From positions 1 to 23,905 of the forward strand of contig CAIRSV010000349.1 of the NCBI GenBank assembly GCA_903881265.1: DNA of 23,905 nt, given 5' to 3'. This document shows positions 1 through 7,322 of this stretch, piece after piece. Each line of letters opens with the position of its first letter. Within the stretch, counting starts at the first letter, position 1. The notes under the pieces were generated by a model. That model did no database searches. It was not told where the DNA came from and saw only the letters and a program-made list of their open reading frames with translations. Source of the DNA: an uncultured Bacteroidota bacterium. GTDB taxonomy: Bacteria; Bacteroidota; Bacteroidia; Chitinophagales; Chitinophagaceae. A program made the position numbers and the translations under genes.

Positions 1-498
1 CATTTTCATATTCCATTACAAAGCGGCAGCAATGCCCTTTTGGGACAAATGAAAAGACGATATAAACGAGAATTATACACCGAACGAGTCGAAAAAATAA
101 AATCATTAATGCCTCACTGTTGTATCGGCGTTGATGTGATTGTTGGATTCCCTGGCGAAACAGATGAAGAGTTTCAAGCAACCTATGATTACCTACATCA
201 ATTGGATGTGTCGTACTTGCACGTGTTTACATATTCTGAACGAGAAAATACAGCAGCCATTACGATGAATGGCGTGGTGCCTGTATCCATACGTAAAGAA
301 CGAAATGCGATGCTGCGAAATTTATCAGAAAAGAAAATGAATTATTTCACTGAACAACAACGAGGAAATATACGACCTGTATTATTCGAACATGCCGAAA
401 AAAATGGGCTAATGGAAGGCTACAGTGATAATTACATTAGAGTTTCTATGCCGTATAACGAGAACGCTATTAATTCAATCATGCCTTATACTCTTTAA
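1..498 (+). CDS. mtaB: tRNA (N6-threonylcarbamoyladenosine(37)-C2)-methylthiotransferase MtaB, C-terminal part
   Basis: This is the tail of a radical-SAM methylthiotransferase that converts t6A to ms2t6A at position 37 of ANN-decoding tRNAs. The frame is open from base 1, so the N-terminal UPF0004 domain and the radical-SAM CxxxCxxC lie outside the window. About 165 residues are visible. They start with HFHIPLQSGSN and a KRRY segment, both hallmarks of the family, followed by GVDVIVGFPGETDEEF in the SAM barrel. The phrase HVFTYSERENTAA is the MtaB version of this region rather than the MiaB version. The C-terminal TRAM-like part is short and divergent. The stop is at 496-498, and a small gene starts 2 bp later, so the two are probably co-transcribed and translationally coupled. 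The family call is firm; MtaB over MiaB rests on the SERENT region. Confidence 0.9.
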   Translation, partial: HFHIPLQSGSNALLGQMKRRYKRELYTERVEKIKSLMPHCCIGVDVIVGFPGETDEEFQATYDYLHQLDVSYLHVFTYSERENTAAITMNGVVPVSIRKERNAMLRNLSEKKMNYFTEQQRGNIRPVLFEHAEKNGLMEGYSDNYIRVSMPYNENAINSIMPYTL

Positions 499-500
499 TC

Positions 501-791
501 ATGCATAAATTTCAGGTCACTATCTACTTTACAATGGACGATACCTTTATGGATAAAGTTCCCGTGCATCGAGACTATATCAACAGGCTGATTCAACAAA
601 ATATCATTGAGAGTTATGCTGTCAGTATGGACAGTTATCGTTCTTGGATTCTCTTTAATGCAGCAACAAAAAAAGAAGTAATGGCATTCTTAACGAAGTC
701 ACCGTTATTCAGTTATTGGAAAATAGAAATTGATCGCTTATTTGTCTATGACGGTATTACCTATCGATTACCGGATGTGGTTTTGAACTAA
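501..791 (+). CDS. Muconolactone Delta-isomerase-like small protein (dimeric alpha/beta barrel)
   Basis: A 96-residue cytoplasmic protein with no signal peptide or membrane segment. The pattern of a KFQVTIYF strand, FMDKVPVHRDYINRL helix, YAVSMD strand, WILFNAATKKEV and FLTKSPLFSYWKIEI fits the muconolactone-isomerase/YciI-type ferredoxin-like fold common in Bacteroidota. Many members have no proven isomerase activity, so I assign no reaction. The ATG at 501 lies 2 bp after the mtaB stop, which points to coupled translation. A second protein of the same type is encoded at 15098-15370 beside alaS. Both therefore sit next to tRNA-related genes, though this may be chance. The fold assignment is by sequence pattern alone. 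Confidence 0.75.
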   Translation: MHKFQVTIYFTMDDTFMDKVPVHRDYINRLIQQNIIESYAVSMDSYRSWILFNAATKKEVMAFLTKSPLFSYWKIEIDRLFVYDGITYRLPDVVLN

Positions 792-820
792 ACGTGTAAA
801 GAAAATTCTATGACTCTGCC

Positions 821-836
821 TGATTGCCTTCAATCA
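821..836. terminator. Possible bidirectional terminator hairpin between convergent genes
   Basis: TGATTG-CCTT-CAATCA is a perfect 6-bp stem with a 4-nt loop. It lies in the 70-bp gap between the stops of the + strand gene (791) and ctaB (862, - strand). On + it is followed by a loosely U-rich stretch (ATTGTCTTCT). On -, a TTTTCTTT run comes about 14 nt later. The position suits a shared terminator, but the stem is AT-rich and the U-tracts are weak. Confidence 0.35.
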
Positions 837-861
837 ATTGTCTTCTAATTCAATAACAGCC

Positions 862-1731
862 CTAAATGTATTTGTCCAATACCAAGGTTATCAGTACTAT
901 AGGCAGGTAAACAAAGGATGCAAACATCACTTTTCGCGCCATTGCATCTGAATTGTCTTTTAGAAAATTTAATGAATTATATAAAAACCACAGGGCGGCC
1001 AATCCGAGTCCAACAACTGAAATCCAACCTCCAAGTCCCACCACCATAGGCAAGGCACTAAGTGGTATTAAAACCGCACTGTATAGTACACACTGAAACG
1101 CTGTGAAATAGCCTACCTTTTCAATACGAGGTAACATTTTCATTCCTGCTTTCTCATAATCTTCATGACCTATCCACGCAATCGACCAAAAGTGTGGAAA
1201 CTGCCAAAAAAATTGTATGATAAACAATGTCCATGCGGCCATACTTCCTAAGTGATTTGTGCCGGCAACCCAACCTATCAGGCAAGGCAATGAACCCGGG
1301 AAAGCACCAATTAATACGGATAAAGGCGATACCTTTTTCATCGGTGTATAGATAGCCACATAAATAACAAAACAAAGCAGGCTTAATAGGGCTGATAACG
1401 GATTAAATTTGAAGTATAAAATAGACAGGCCTGCAAGCAGCGTAATGACGCAAAACAGAGTTGCCTCTAGCACTGTCATCCTAGCATCCGGCAAGGGTCG
1501 AAGCATCGTCCTTCGCATCAACTTATCAGTGTTACGCTCCAGTATTTCATTGCCGGCATTCGCGGCAGCAGTGACAAGTGAACCTCCGATAAAAAGATAT
1601 AACACGTTTATGAATTCTACCTTTACGTCAGGTATTATCACATATCCAACCACACTGGAAAATACGACCAGCATGCTGAGATTGAGTTTCATCAATTGCT
1701 GATAATCTTTCAGTTTGCGTATTATCAACAT
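862..1731 (-). CDS. ctaB: Protoheme IX farnesyltransferase (heme O synthase)
   Basis: An integral membrane UbiA-family prenyltransferase that adds a farnesyl group to heme b to make heme O, the precursor of the heme A needed by the adjacent oxidase. The Asp-rich first motif is visible as N61-xxx-E..NTD68 followed by MRRT and RPLP. A YTPMKK loop and a second motif, EDYEKAGMKMLP, come later. About eight or nine hydrophobic segments fill the rest. The open frame extends to 1779, but that codon is TTG. I prefer the ATG at 1729-1731, which gives 289 residues beginning MLIIRKLKDYQQLMKLNLS, a normal N-terminus for this family. It is the last gene of the respiratory operon, 60 bp after coxA. No heme A synthase (ctaA) is in the window. 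Confidence 0.93.
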   Translation of the reverse strand: MLIIRKLKDYQQLMKLNLSMLVVFSSVVGYVIIPDVKVEFINVLYLFIGGSLVTAAANAGNEILERNTDKLMRRTMLRPLPDARMTVLEATLFCVITLLAGLSILYFKFNPLSALLSLLCFVIYVAIYTPMKKVSPLSVLIGAFPGSLPCLIGWVAGTNHLGSMAAWTLFIIQFFWQFPHFWSIAWIGHEDYEKAGMKMLPRIEKVGYFTAFQCVLYSAVLIPLSALPMVVGLGGWISVVGLGLAALWFLYNSLNFLKDNSDAMARKVMFASFVYLPIVLITLVLDKYI

Positions 1732-1791
1732 CGCTGAATTAATTTGTATAGTTTGTTCTCTAGCAAAACCTGTTTGCAAGCAGGTAATATA

Positions 1792-3627
1792 TTAGTGCGA
1801 TTCCTCACCGTCTCGTAAAGGCACATTCTGTGGAATGAAATCACCTCCTTCACCGTTGTCTCTGTAATCATATGCCCAACGATGAACTTCAGGTATTGGG
1901 CCGTCCCAGTTACCATGACCAGGTAAGATTGGCGTTGTCCATTCTAATGAATTGGCATTCCAAGGATTTTGCGTAGTCACTTTCTTCCCTTTCCAAATAC
2001 TTACGAAATAGTTAAAGACAAATAATAATTGCGCAAAGAAAACAATGATGGCAGCGATACTGATCATCTGATTTAAATCAGCAAATTGTTTGAATGATTC
2101 CCAGTTAGTAAAATCGTAATATCGACGAGGCATACCTGCAAGTCCTTCGTAATGCATAGGCCAAAAAATAACATACGAACCTGCAAATGTGATAAAGAAA
2201 TGGATGTAACCTAAGGTGTTATTCATAAATCGACCATACATCTTAGGGAACCAATGATACACACCAGCAAACATACCAAAGAAGGCAGAGATACCCATTA
2301 CAATATGAAAGTGAGCAACGACAAAATAAGTATCGTGGAGATGGATATCCAACGCAGAGTTTCCAAGGAATAATCCAGTCAAACCACCAGAAATAAATAA
2401 CGACACGAAGCCTAGTGCAAAAAGCATAGGAACGGTGAAACGAATATTACCTCTGAAGATAGTCGTCAACCAGTTGAACACTTTTACAGCTGAAGGAATT
2501 GCAATCAACAACGTAAGTAATACGAAGATTCCTCCTAAGAACGGACTCATCCCTGTCACAAACATATGATGCGCCCAAACCAAGAATGCTAATACCGTGA
2601 TTCCTATAAGAGAAAGGACCATAGCCATATACCCGAAAATAGGCTTACGTGAGTGTGTAGACAAAATCTCGGATGCCATACCCATCGCAGGTAACATAAT
2701 GATATACACCTCTGGATGTCCTAAGAACCAAAACAAATGTTGATACAAAATTGGTGAACCTCCAACATTAGGCAATGCCTTACCAGCAATATAAATTTCA
2801 GATAAATAAAAACTTGTACCCATGTGTCTGTCAAAAATCAACAACACACAAGCTGACAATAACACCGGGAATGACAATACACCTAATACAGCTGTGAACA
2901 AGAAGGCCCAAATAGTCAATGGCATACGTGTCATGCTCATTCCTTTGGTACGCATATTCAAGATGGTAACGATATAATTCAATCCTCCTAACAAAGATGA
3001 GATAACAAATAACGACATACTCGCCAACCACAAATCCATTCCAATACCAGATCCCATTGAAGCTTCTTTTAACGCGCTCAATGGCGGATAGGTTGTCCAA
3101 CCTCCTGACGCAGGACCTGTTGACGTAAACAATGAAACAAACATAATAATTCCCGCTACCGCGAAAAACCAATATGAAAGCATATTAAGAAACGGCGATG
3201 CCATGTCTCTAGCTCCTATTTGTAATGGAATTAGAAAATTACTGAAGGTTCCGCTCAATCCGGCTGTTAATACGAAAAATACCAAGACTGTACCATGGAT
3301 GGTAATTAAACCATAATACATTTCAGGATCCATTTTCCCGTTTGGTGCCCAATCGCCAAGAAAAGTACTTAATACTTTAAAAGTTTCTTCAGGAAATCCA
3401 AGTTGAAGTCTAAAAAACACTGACATCAATCCACCGATGATTGCCCAGAAGATACCTGTAATCAAAAACTGACGTGAGATAATTTTATGATCCTGACTGA
3501 ATACATATTTCGTTAGAAAATGTTGCTTATGCTCATGATGGGCATGCTCATGATGAGAATGATCGTCATGAGAATGATCGTCATGTGTATGCACGTCGTG
3601 TTGATGTATTGTTGCTTCGTTACTCAT
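1792..3627 (-). CDS. coxA: Cytochrome c oxidase subunit I (A1-type heme-copper oxidase)
   Basis: The catalytic subunit that reduces O2 and pumps protons in the inner membrane; 611 residues with about 12 membrane segments. Visible ligands and channels are H111 (heme a, TIHG), H304 with E306 and Y308 in GHPEVY (CuB, the His-Tyr pair and the A1-type glutamate), H353/H354 (CuB) and HFH at 439-441 (hemes a3 and a). D141 in QIGARD is the D-channel entry and K382 in IPSAVK the K-channel lysine. Before the first membrane segment there is an unusual His-rich tail with 14 histidines between residues 8 and 36, partly encoded by a tandem 15-bp repeat. The gene starts 16 bp after the coxB stop. The A1 assignment rests on GHPEVY. 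Confidence 0.97.
   Translation of the reverse strand: MSNEATIHQHDVHTHDDHSHDDHSHHEHAHHEHKQHFLTKYVFSQDHKIISRQFLITGIFWAIIGGLMSVFFRLQLGFPEETFKVLSTFLGDWAPNGKMDPEMYYGLITIHGTVLVFFVLTAGLSGTFSNFLIPLQIGARDMASPFLNMLSYWFFAVAGIIMFVSLFTSTGPASGGWTTYPPLSALKEASMGSGIGMDLWLASMSLFVISSLLGGLNYIVTILNMRTKGMSMTRMPLTIWAFLFTAVLGVLSFPVLLSACVLLIFDRHMGTSFYLSEIYIAGKALPNVGGSPILYQHLFWFLGHPEVYIIMLPAMGMASEILSTHSRKPIFGYMAMVLSLIGITVLAFLVWAHHMFVTGMSPFLGGIFVLLTLLIAIPSAVKVFNWLTTIFRGNIRFTVPMLFALGFVSLFISGGLTGLFLGNSALDIHLHDTYFVVAHFHIVMGISAFFGMFAGVYHWFPKMYGRFMNNTLGYIHFFITFAGSYVIFWPMHYEGLAGMPRRYYDFTNWESFKQFADLNQMISIAAIIVFFAQLLFVFNYFVSIWKGKKVTTQNPWNANSLEWTTPILPGHGNWDGPIPEVHRWAYDYRDNGEGGDFIPQNVPLRDGEESH
3553..3582 (-). repeat. Tandem 15-bp repeat inside coxA encoding His-Asp-rich tail
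   Basis: Two exact adjacent copies of ATGAGAATGATCGTC (+ strand) lie at 3553-3567 and 3568-3582. They are in frame and encode the repeated HDDHS-type peptide of the CoxA N-terminus. Slippage at such a repeat could lengthen or shorten the tail without a frameshift. Confidence 0.85.
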
Positions 3628-3643
3628 TTTTATACTAATTTAT

Positions 3644-4690
3644 TTACTTCATTGTTATTTTTTTCGTCGTATCCACTGGCGCTGAAGTAGATTCAGCTGC
3701 AGGAGGATTGACTTCAGGATGATTTTGTGCATAATACGACTGCTGCTTTTTCAACCAAATATCATGCTCAGCCTGTGTTTCTACGATCACGACGGCTCTC
3801 ATAGAATAATGTCCTTTACCACACATCTGATCGCAAGACAATTCATAGACAAAATTTGGGTTACCTGTTTTTTCTTGCATCTCTCTCGTAGTGATAATTG
3901 GTGTAAACCAAATTCTTGTCGTGATACCCGGAACGGCATCCATTTTCATTCTAAAATGGGTAAGACCCACATCATGAATCACATCACGAGAACCTATTAT
4001 CAATTCAACAGGCTTCCCTTTAACCAAACGTAATTCACCGTTTGGAACAATGATATCATCCATATTTTTTTGATCCTTCCAATCAAGACCTAAGAGATTG
4101 TCTTTGTCATTAATATTTGTAAAGTAGCGCTTTCCTAAAACGCCATCAGGACCTGGATAACGTGAAATCCAGTTAAATTGCTTTCCGACAATTTCGATTT
4201 GCATCGCACCTTTGGGTGCCATATCAGTCATGGCAAACCAACTCTTCAACCCGATGGCAACTAACACGGCCATTGCAATCGCAGGAATGGTTGTCCAAAC
4301 TAATTCAAGCTTAGTGCTATGGGCAAAATAATAAGGCGCTCTATCACCTGAACGTTGGTATTTATAGGAAAACCAAAAGAGTAAAAACTGCGTAAGCATA
4401 AAAATAGCACCAGTCACATAGCAAGTAATTTCAAACATGAAATCATATGACTGACCATGATCTGAAGCTGCTTCAGGTGCCATCAATGGCATCATGTACT
4501 GATGACAATAGTAAATACCCACCATGAAGGCGGCGTATACCACCAACATAGAAAACGCCAATATCTTGTTTCTCTTTTTATCAAATATCTCTTCGCCTTG
4601 TATACGCGCTACCATTTCACTTGAACGGGCAACCTGATAAAGCACAACAAAAATTAAGGCTACAAGAAGTACTAATAATAATCCGGACAT
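3644..4690 (-). CDS. coxB: Cytochrome c oxidase subunit II (CuA)
   Basis: The electron-entry subunit, carrying the binuclear CuA centre on a periplasmic cupredoxin domain; 348 residues. CuA ligands are visible as H239 (DVIHD) and the block C286-D-Q-M-C290-GKG-H294-YS-M297. There is no C-terminal cytochrome c fusion, so the electron donor is probably an ActA or ActE heme. Four hydrophobic segments can be seen at about 3-20, 43-60, 86-108 and 132-150, compared with two in classical subunit II; the extra N-terminal pair is notable. The ATG start is at 4688-4690, 21 bp after actF. A Thr/Pro/Ala-rich, probably disordered tail follows residue 325. Confidence 0.95.
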   Translation of the reverse strand: MSGLLLVLLVALIFVVLYQVARSSEMVARIQGEEIFDKKRNKILAFSMLVVYAAFMVGIYYCHQYMMPLMAPEAASDHGQSYDFMFEITCYVTGAIFMLTQFLLFWFSYKYQRSGDRAPYYFAHSTKLELVWTTIPAIAMAVLVAIGLKSWFAMTDMAPKGAMQIEIVGKQFNWISRYPGPDGVLGKRYFTNINDKDNLLGLDWKDQKNMDDIIVPNGELRLVKGKPVELIIGSRDVIHDVGLTHFRMKMDAVPGITTRIWFTPIITTREMQEKTGNPNFVYELSCDQMCGKGHYSMRAVVIVETQAEHDIWLKKQQSYYAQNHPEVNPPAAESTSAPVDTTKKITMK

Positions 4691-4711
4691 ATCTTTTTCT
4701 TTTTAAATTTT

Positions 4712-5926
4712 TTAGCTAATATGAATAACGGTTTCTTTCAGGAATGGATGATTTTGAGGTACTAACGGCGCTTTCGTCAGTTTGTTGCTCACCAAAAACA
4801 TGACCAACCCGATAAAACCACAAAGAATACCAATTTCGAACCAACCAATATGCCAATTTTCACCTACAGTGGTTGGCATGACCATTTGATAAAAGTCGAT
4901 CCAATGACCTACCAATATTATAATAGCTACAAGTGTTACGACAAAATAATTTCGTTTGTTAGGACGAGGCATCAAAATAAGAATAGGAGCCACAAAGTTC
5001 AAAATGATATTCAACCAATAGAAAATTCTATAAGGCCCATGCATACGAATCTGAAAATAAATGGTTTCCTCAGGAATGTTTGCATACCAAATCAACATGA
5101 ATTGTGAGAACCACAAATACGTCCAGAAGATACTGAAGGCAAACATAAACTTACCAATATCGTGAATATGCTCTGTGCTTACTATCTCAAGATAACCTTG
5201 ACGTTTCATATACAATACCCACAACATTATCATACTCATACCACTCACAAATGAACTTGCGAAGGTGTACCAACTGAACATAGTAGAGAACCAATGAGAA
5301 TCAATACTCATAATCCATAACCAAGGAATTGTTGAAGCCAATGTCAACGCGAATACGAAAATGAATCCAGCCGAAAAGTTGAAATTAAGCCAATATACTT
5401 TTGTTGAACCATTGGGTTCGCTATCTTGTTTAATCGATAATGCACGAAGTTTTACACCAAACCATCCCCACAACGCAAGCGTTAAGATAGTCCAGAAAGT
5501 AAAGAAGCTCTTACTCAAGAAAAAATTCTTCAATGCATTTAATGAATTCTTTGGATTATAGGCAGGATCTAACCATCTATAGATCTGCGTGTTATTGGTC
5601 CAAACAATTGCCATCAAAATAACGCCGACAATAATCGCAAATACCCACACAACAGAGCCTATTGATTCAGGAATTCGTCTAAACGATACAATCCATCCAG
5701 CCTGTGCCAAACTTGTAGCACTGAGAATAAATACACTTGCAAGACTAATCAGCAAAAAGAAAATACTATTTTGCAATAAGACCGCCCAAAACCTGTTCTG
5801 TGCCATCTGATCTCCTTTCATAAGCAGAAATACGAGCCCAGCTAGCAAGGTCACTATTCCAATGCCTAACAAGGTAAGACTGGTTGTTTTTAATTTGGCA
5901 GGAACTTTAAATTCTTGATTCAACAT
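4712..5926 (-). CDS. actF: Alternative complex III subunit ActF (membrane quinol-oxidoreductase subunit)
   Basis: A polytopic membrane protein of 404 residues with roughly ten hydrophobic helices. By position, size and sequence character it is ActF, the second NrfD/PsrC-like membrane subunit of ACIII, related to ActC. In known ACIII, ActC and ActF form the membrane core. The frame runs to a TTG at 5932, but the ATG at 5924-5926 (MLNQEFKVPAK) is the better start. It lies 24 bp downstream of actE and 21 bp before coxB. There are no cofactor motifs, as expected. The assignment depends partly on operon context. Confidence 0.9.
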   Translation of the reverse strand: MLNQEFKVPAKLKTTSLTLLGIGIVTLLAGLVFLLMKGDQMAQNRFWAVLLQNSIFFLLISLASVFILSATSLAQAGWIVSFRRIPESIGSVVWVFAIIVGVILMAIVWTNNTQIYRWLDPAYNPKNSLNALKNFFLSKSFFTFWTILTLALWGWFGVKLRALSIKQDSEPNGSTKVYWLNFNFSAGFIFVFALTLASTIPWLWIMSIDSHWFSTMFSWYTFASSFVSGMSMIMLWVLYMKRQGYLEIVSTEHIHDIGKFMFAFSIFWTYLWFSQFMLIWYANIPEETIYFQIRMHGPYRIFYWLNIILNFVAPILILMPRPNKRNYFVVTLVAIIILVGHWIDFYQMVMPTTVGENWHIGWFEIGILCGFIGLVMFLVSNKLTKAPLVPQNHPFLKETVIHIS

Positions 5927-5950
5927 CTTCAATTTATTTTAATATTCAGA

Positions 5951-6640
5951 TTATTTTTTTTCGATTAAATTAGCATCTGGCTGAGAAACGACGCGAACGA
6001 TTTCTACTTTTGATGCCTCTTTTGATTTCACTGAGTCGCTTGTTTCAGCAGCTTTAATCATGGTGAATGGCTCACCACCATTTTCGCTTTGAACCTTTTT
6101 GATATACGCCACAACCATCCAACGTTGCTTGGTATCTAACTGACTAGCATACGCCCCCATGGCATTTTTGCCATATACAATCCCGTGGTAAATACGACCT
6201 TGACTAAATTTTAAATATTTTTCGCCAGCCTTTAGATTGGCAGGCATTGCTGCAAATTTTCCACTGCTATACAAAGGACCATTACCGTCCATTTGCTCAC
6301 CATGACAAATCGCACAATAAATCAAGAACAGTCGCTTGCCCTCTACTAAGTCTTTCTCTGTCAACGGAAATTTACAGACATTCGCATTGGCTAGCAATGT
6401 ATCTGTTTCTGCGATATGGTCAGGTAAGGCTTGCTCACGGGCTATCGTATTTGGAGCTGGCATTTTAGTATAGGCACCTCCTTGCGCTTCAATTTTCCCT
6501 GTTCCGTGATAAAAGTCAACAGCCCTTGAGTACACCATATCTGGTGCGTACGTGCGGCCAGTATTTCTATGGTAATCAGAACCGCAGGAAACAACGAATG
6601 TGACCGCGACTAACAGAATAAATACAGATATCTTCTTCAT
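5951..6640 (-). CDS. actE: Alternative complex III subunit ActE (monoheme cytochrome c lipoprotein)
   Basis: A 229-residue exported lipoprotein. The hydrophobic N-terminus ends in VVSC, with C19 the likely lipidated cysteine. One c-type heme site, C109-A-I-C-H113, lies in a class I cytochrome c domain, with M161 in KNAMGAYA a plausible sixth ligand. In ACIII this subunit extends the c-heme chain and may pass electrons to the oxidase. The C-terminal tail after about residue 195 is charged and low in complexity. The gene is in tight operon context: 5 bp after actD and 24 bp before actF. An ATG start is present. Confidence 0.93.
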   Translation of the reverse strand: MKKISVFILLVAVTFVVSCGSDYHRNTGRTYAPDMVYSRAVDFYHGTGKIEAQGGAYTKMPAPNTIAREQALPDHIAETDTLLANANVCKFPLTEKDLVEGKRLFLIYCAICHGEQMDGNGPLYSSGKFAAMPANLKAGEKYLKFSQGRIYHGIVYGKNAMGAYASQLDTKQRWMVVAYIKKVQSENGGEPFTMIKAAETSDSVKSKEASKVEIVRVVSQPDANLIEKK

Positions 6641-6645
6641 TTCGT

Positions 6646-7227
6646 TTATGCTAATTGTTGTTGAATTTCGTAATCTTCTTTTTTGTCAAAACGACCGAAC
6701 CACCAATCTGATTCTGCCACTTGAATATTCGTTGCTTCCGCTCCAGTCGCTTTCAAGAAAGCTTCTGTTTCAGCAGCATTTTGGTCATTTACTTCTATCA
6801 CCAGCACAAACTTATCATCTGTCTGACGTGGATCAAAGATATGCTTCTTAACGCCTGGCATGATTTGATTCAAATAACAGAACGTCAATACCATACCTAC
6901 GGCAGCAAACAAAACGGTCAACTCAAAGGTGATCGGAATGAAGGCAGGCAAAGGAAAATTAGGTTTGCCTCCAAAATTTTGAGGCCAGTCTGTCGTGAAA
7001 ATCCATCCCATAAATCCTAAAGCAGTGCAGGTTCCTGTAATGCCATAAATAAATCCAGCAATGTGTAAATCACTTTCTTTCTCACCTAAGGCCTCATCTA
7101 ATCCATGCACAGCAAAGGGTGTATATACATCGTGAATTTTATAACCAGCACCGCGTACTTTTTTTACCGCAGGAAAAAGAACGGCTTCGTCATCATAAAC
7201 GGCTACTGCGAATTTTTTTATACTCAT
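6646..7227 (-). CDS. actD: Alternative complex III subunit ActD (DUF3341)
   Basis: A 193-residue protein with an N-terminal soluble ferredoxin-like part, two hydrophobic helices (about residues 55-80 and 95-120, the second containing FIPITFELTVLFAAVG), and a C-terminal soluble segment with a conserved-looking SDWWFGRFD. This is the DUF3341/ActD layout. ActD has no cofactor and helps hold the membrane part of ACIII together. The ATG is at 7225-7227. The gap to actC (95 bp) is longer than the others in the operon and holds two palindromes described separately. Confidence 0.92.
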   Translation of the reverse strand: MSIKKFAVAVYDDEAVLFPAVKKVRGAGYKIHDVYTPFAVHGLDEALGEKESDLHIAGFIYGITGTCTALGFMGWIFTTDWPQNFGGKPNFPLPAFIPITFELTVLFAAVGMVLTFCYLNQIMPGVKKHIFDPRQTDDKFVLVIEVNDQNAAETEAFLKATGAEATNIQVAESDWWFGRFDKKEDYEIQQQLA

Positions 7228-7280
7228 GTTAATATTATTAAGGCGTTAGTGAGTGTGTGTTTTTTGGCTTGGTATGCAGC

Positions 7281-7314
7281 TTGATACTATCAATTTGTCA
7301 TAACCGGCCCGGTT
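7281..7314. promoter_or_regulatory. Pair of 13-bp palindromes in the actC-actD gap
   Basis: TTGATA-C-TATCAA (7281-7293) and AACCGG-C-CCGGTT (7302-7314) each have perfect 6-bp arms around one base. Their centres are 21 bp apart, about two helical turns. In the transcript they could also form two short hairpins right after the actC stop. There is no U-tract, so they are not a terminator. The function is unknown: protein sites or mRNA-processing hairpins are possible. Confidence 0.4.
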
Positions 7315-7322
7315 CAAGTTAA

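Noticed and set aside
1732..1779. N-terminal extension of CtaB from a TTG codon
   Set aside because: The frame starts at TTG only 12 bp after the coxA stop; the ATG at 1731 gives a normal CtaB length.
1769..1784. CCTGTTTGCAAGCAGG imperfect palindrome between coxA and ctaB
   Set aside because: One mismatched pair and no U-tract; short palindromes of this size are expected by chance.
2831..3172. 113-residue frame on the minus strand inside coxA
   Set aside because: Out-of-frame shadow of coxA with no recognisable domain.
3553..3582. Tandem repeat as the start of a CRISPR or mobile-element signature
   Set aside because: Only two in-frame 15-bp units inside coxA with no spacers; it is a coding repeat.
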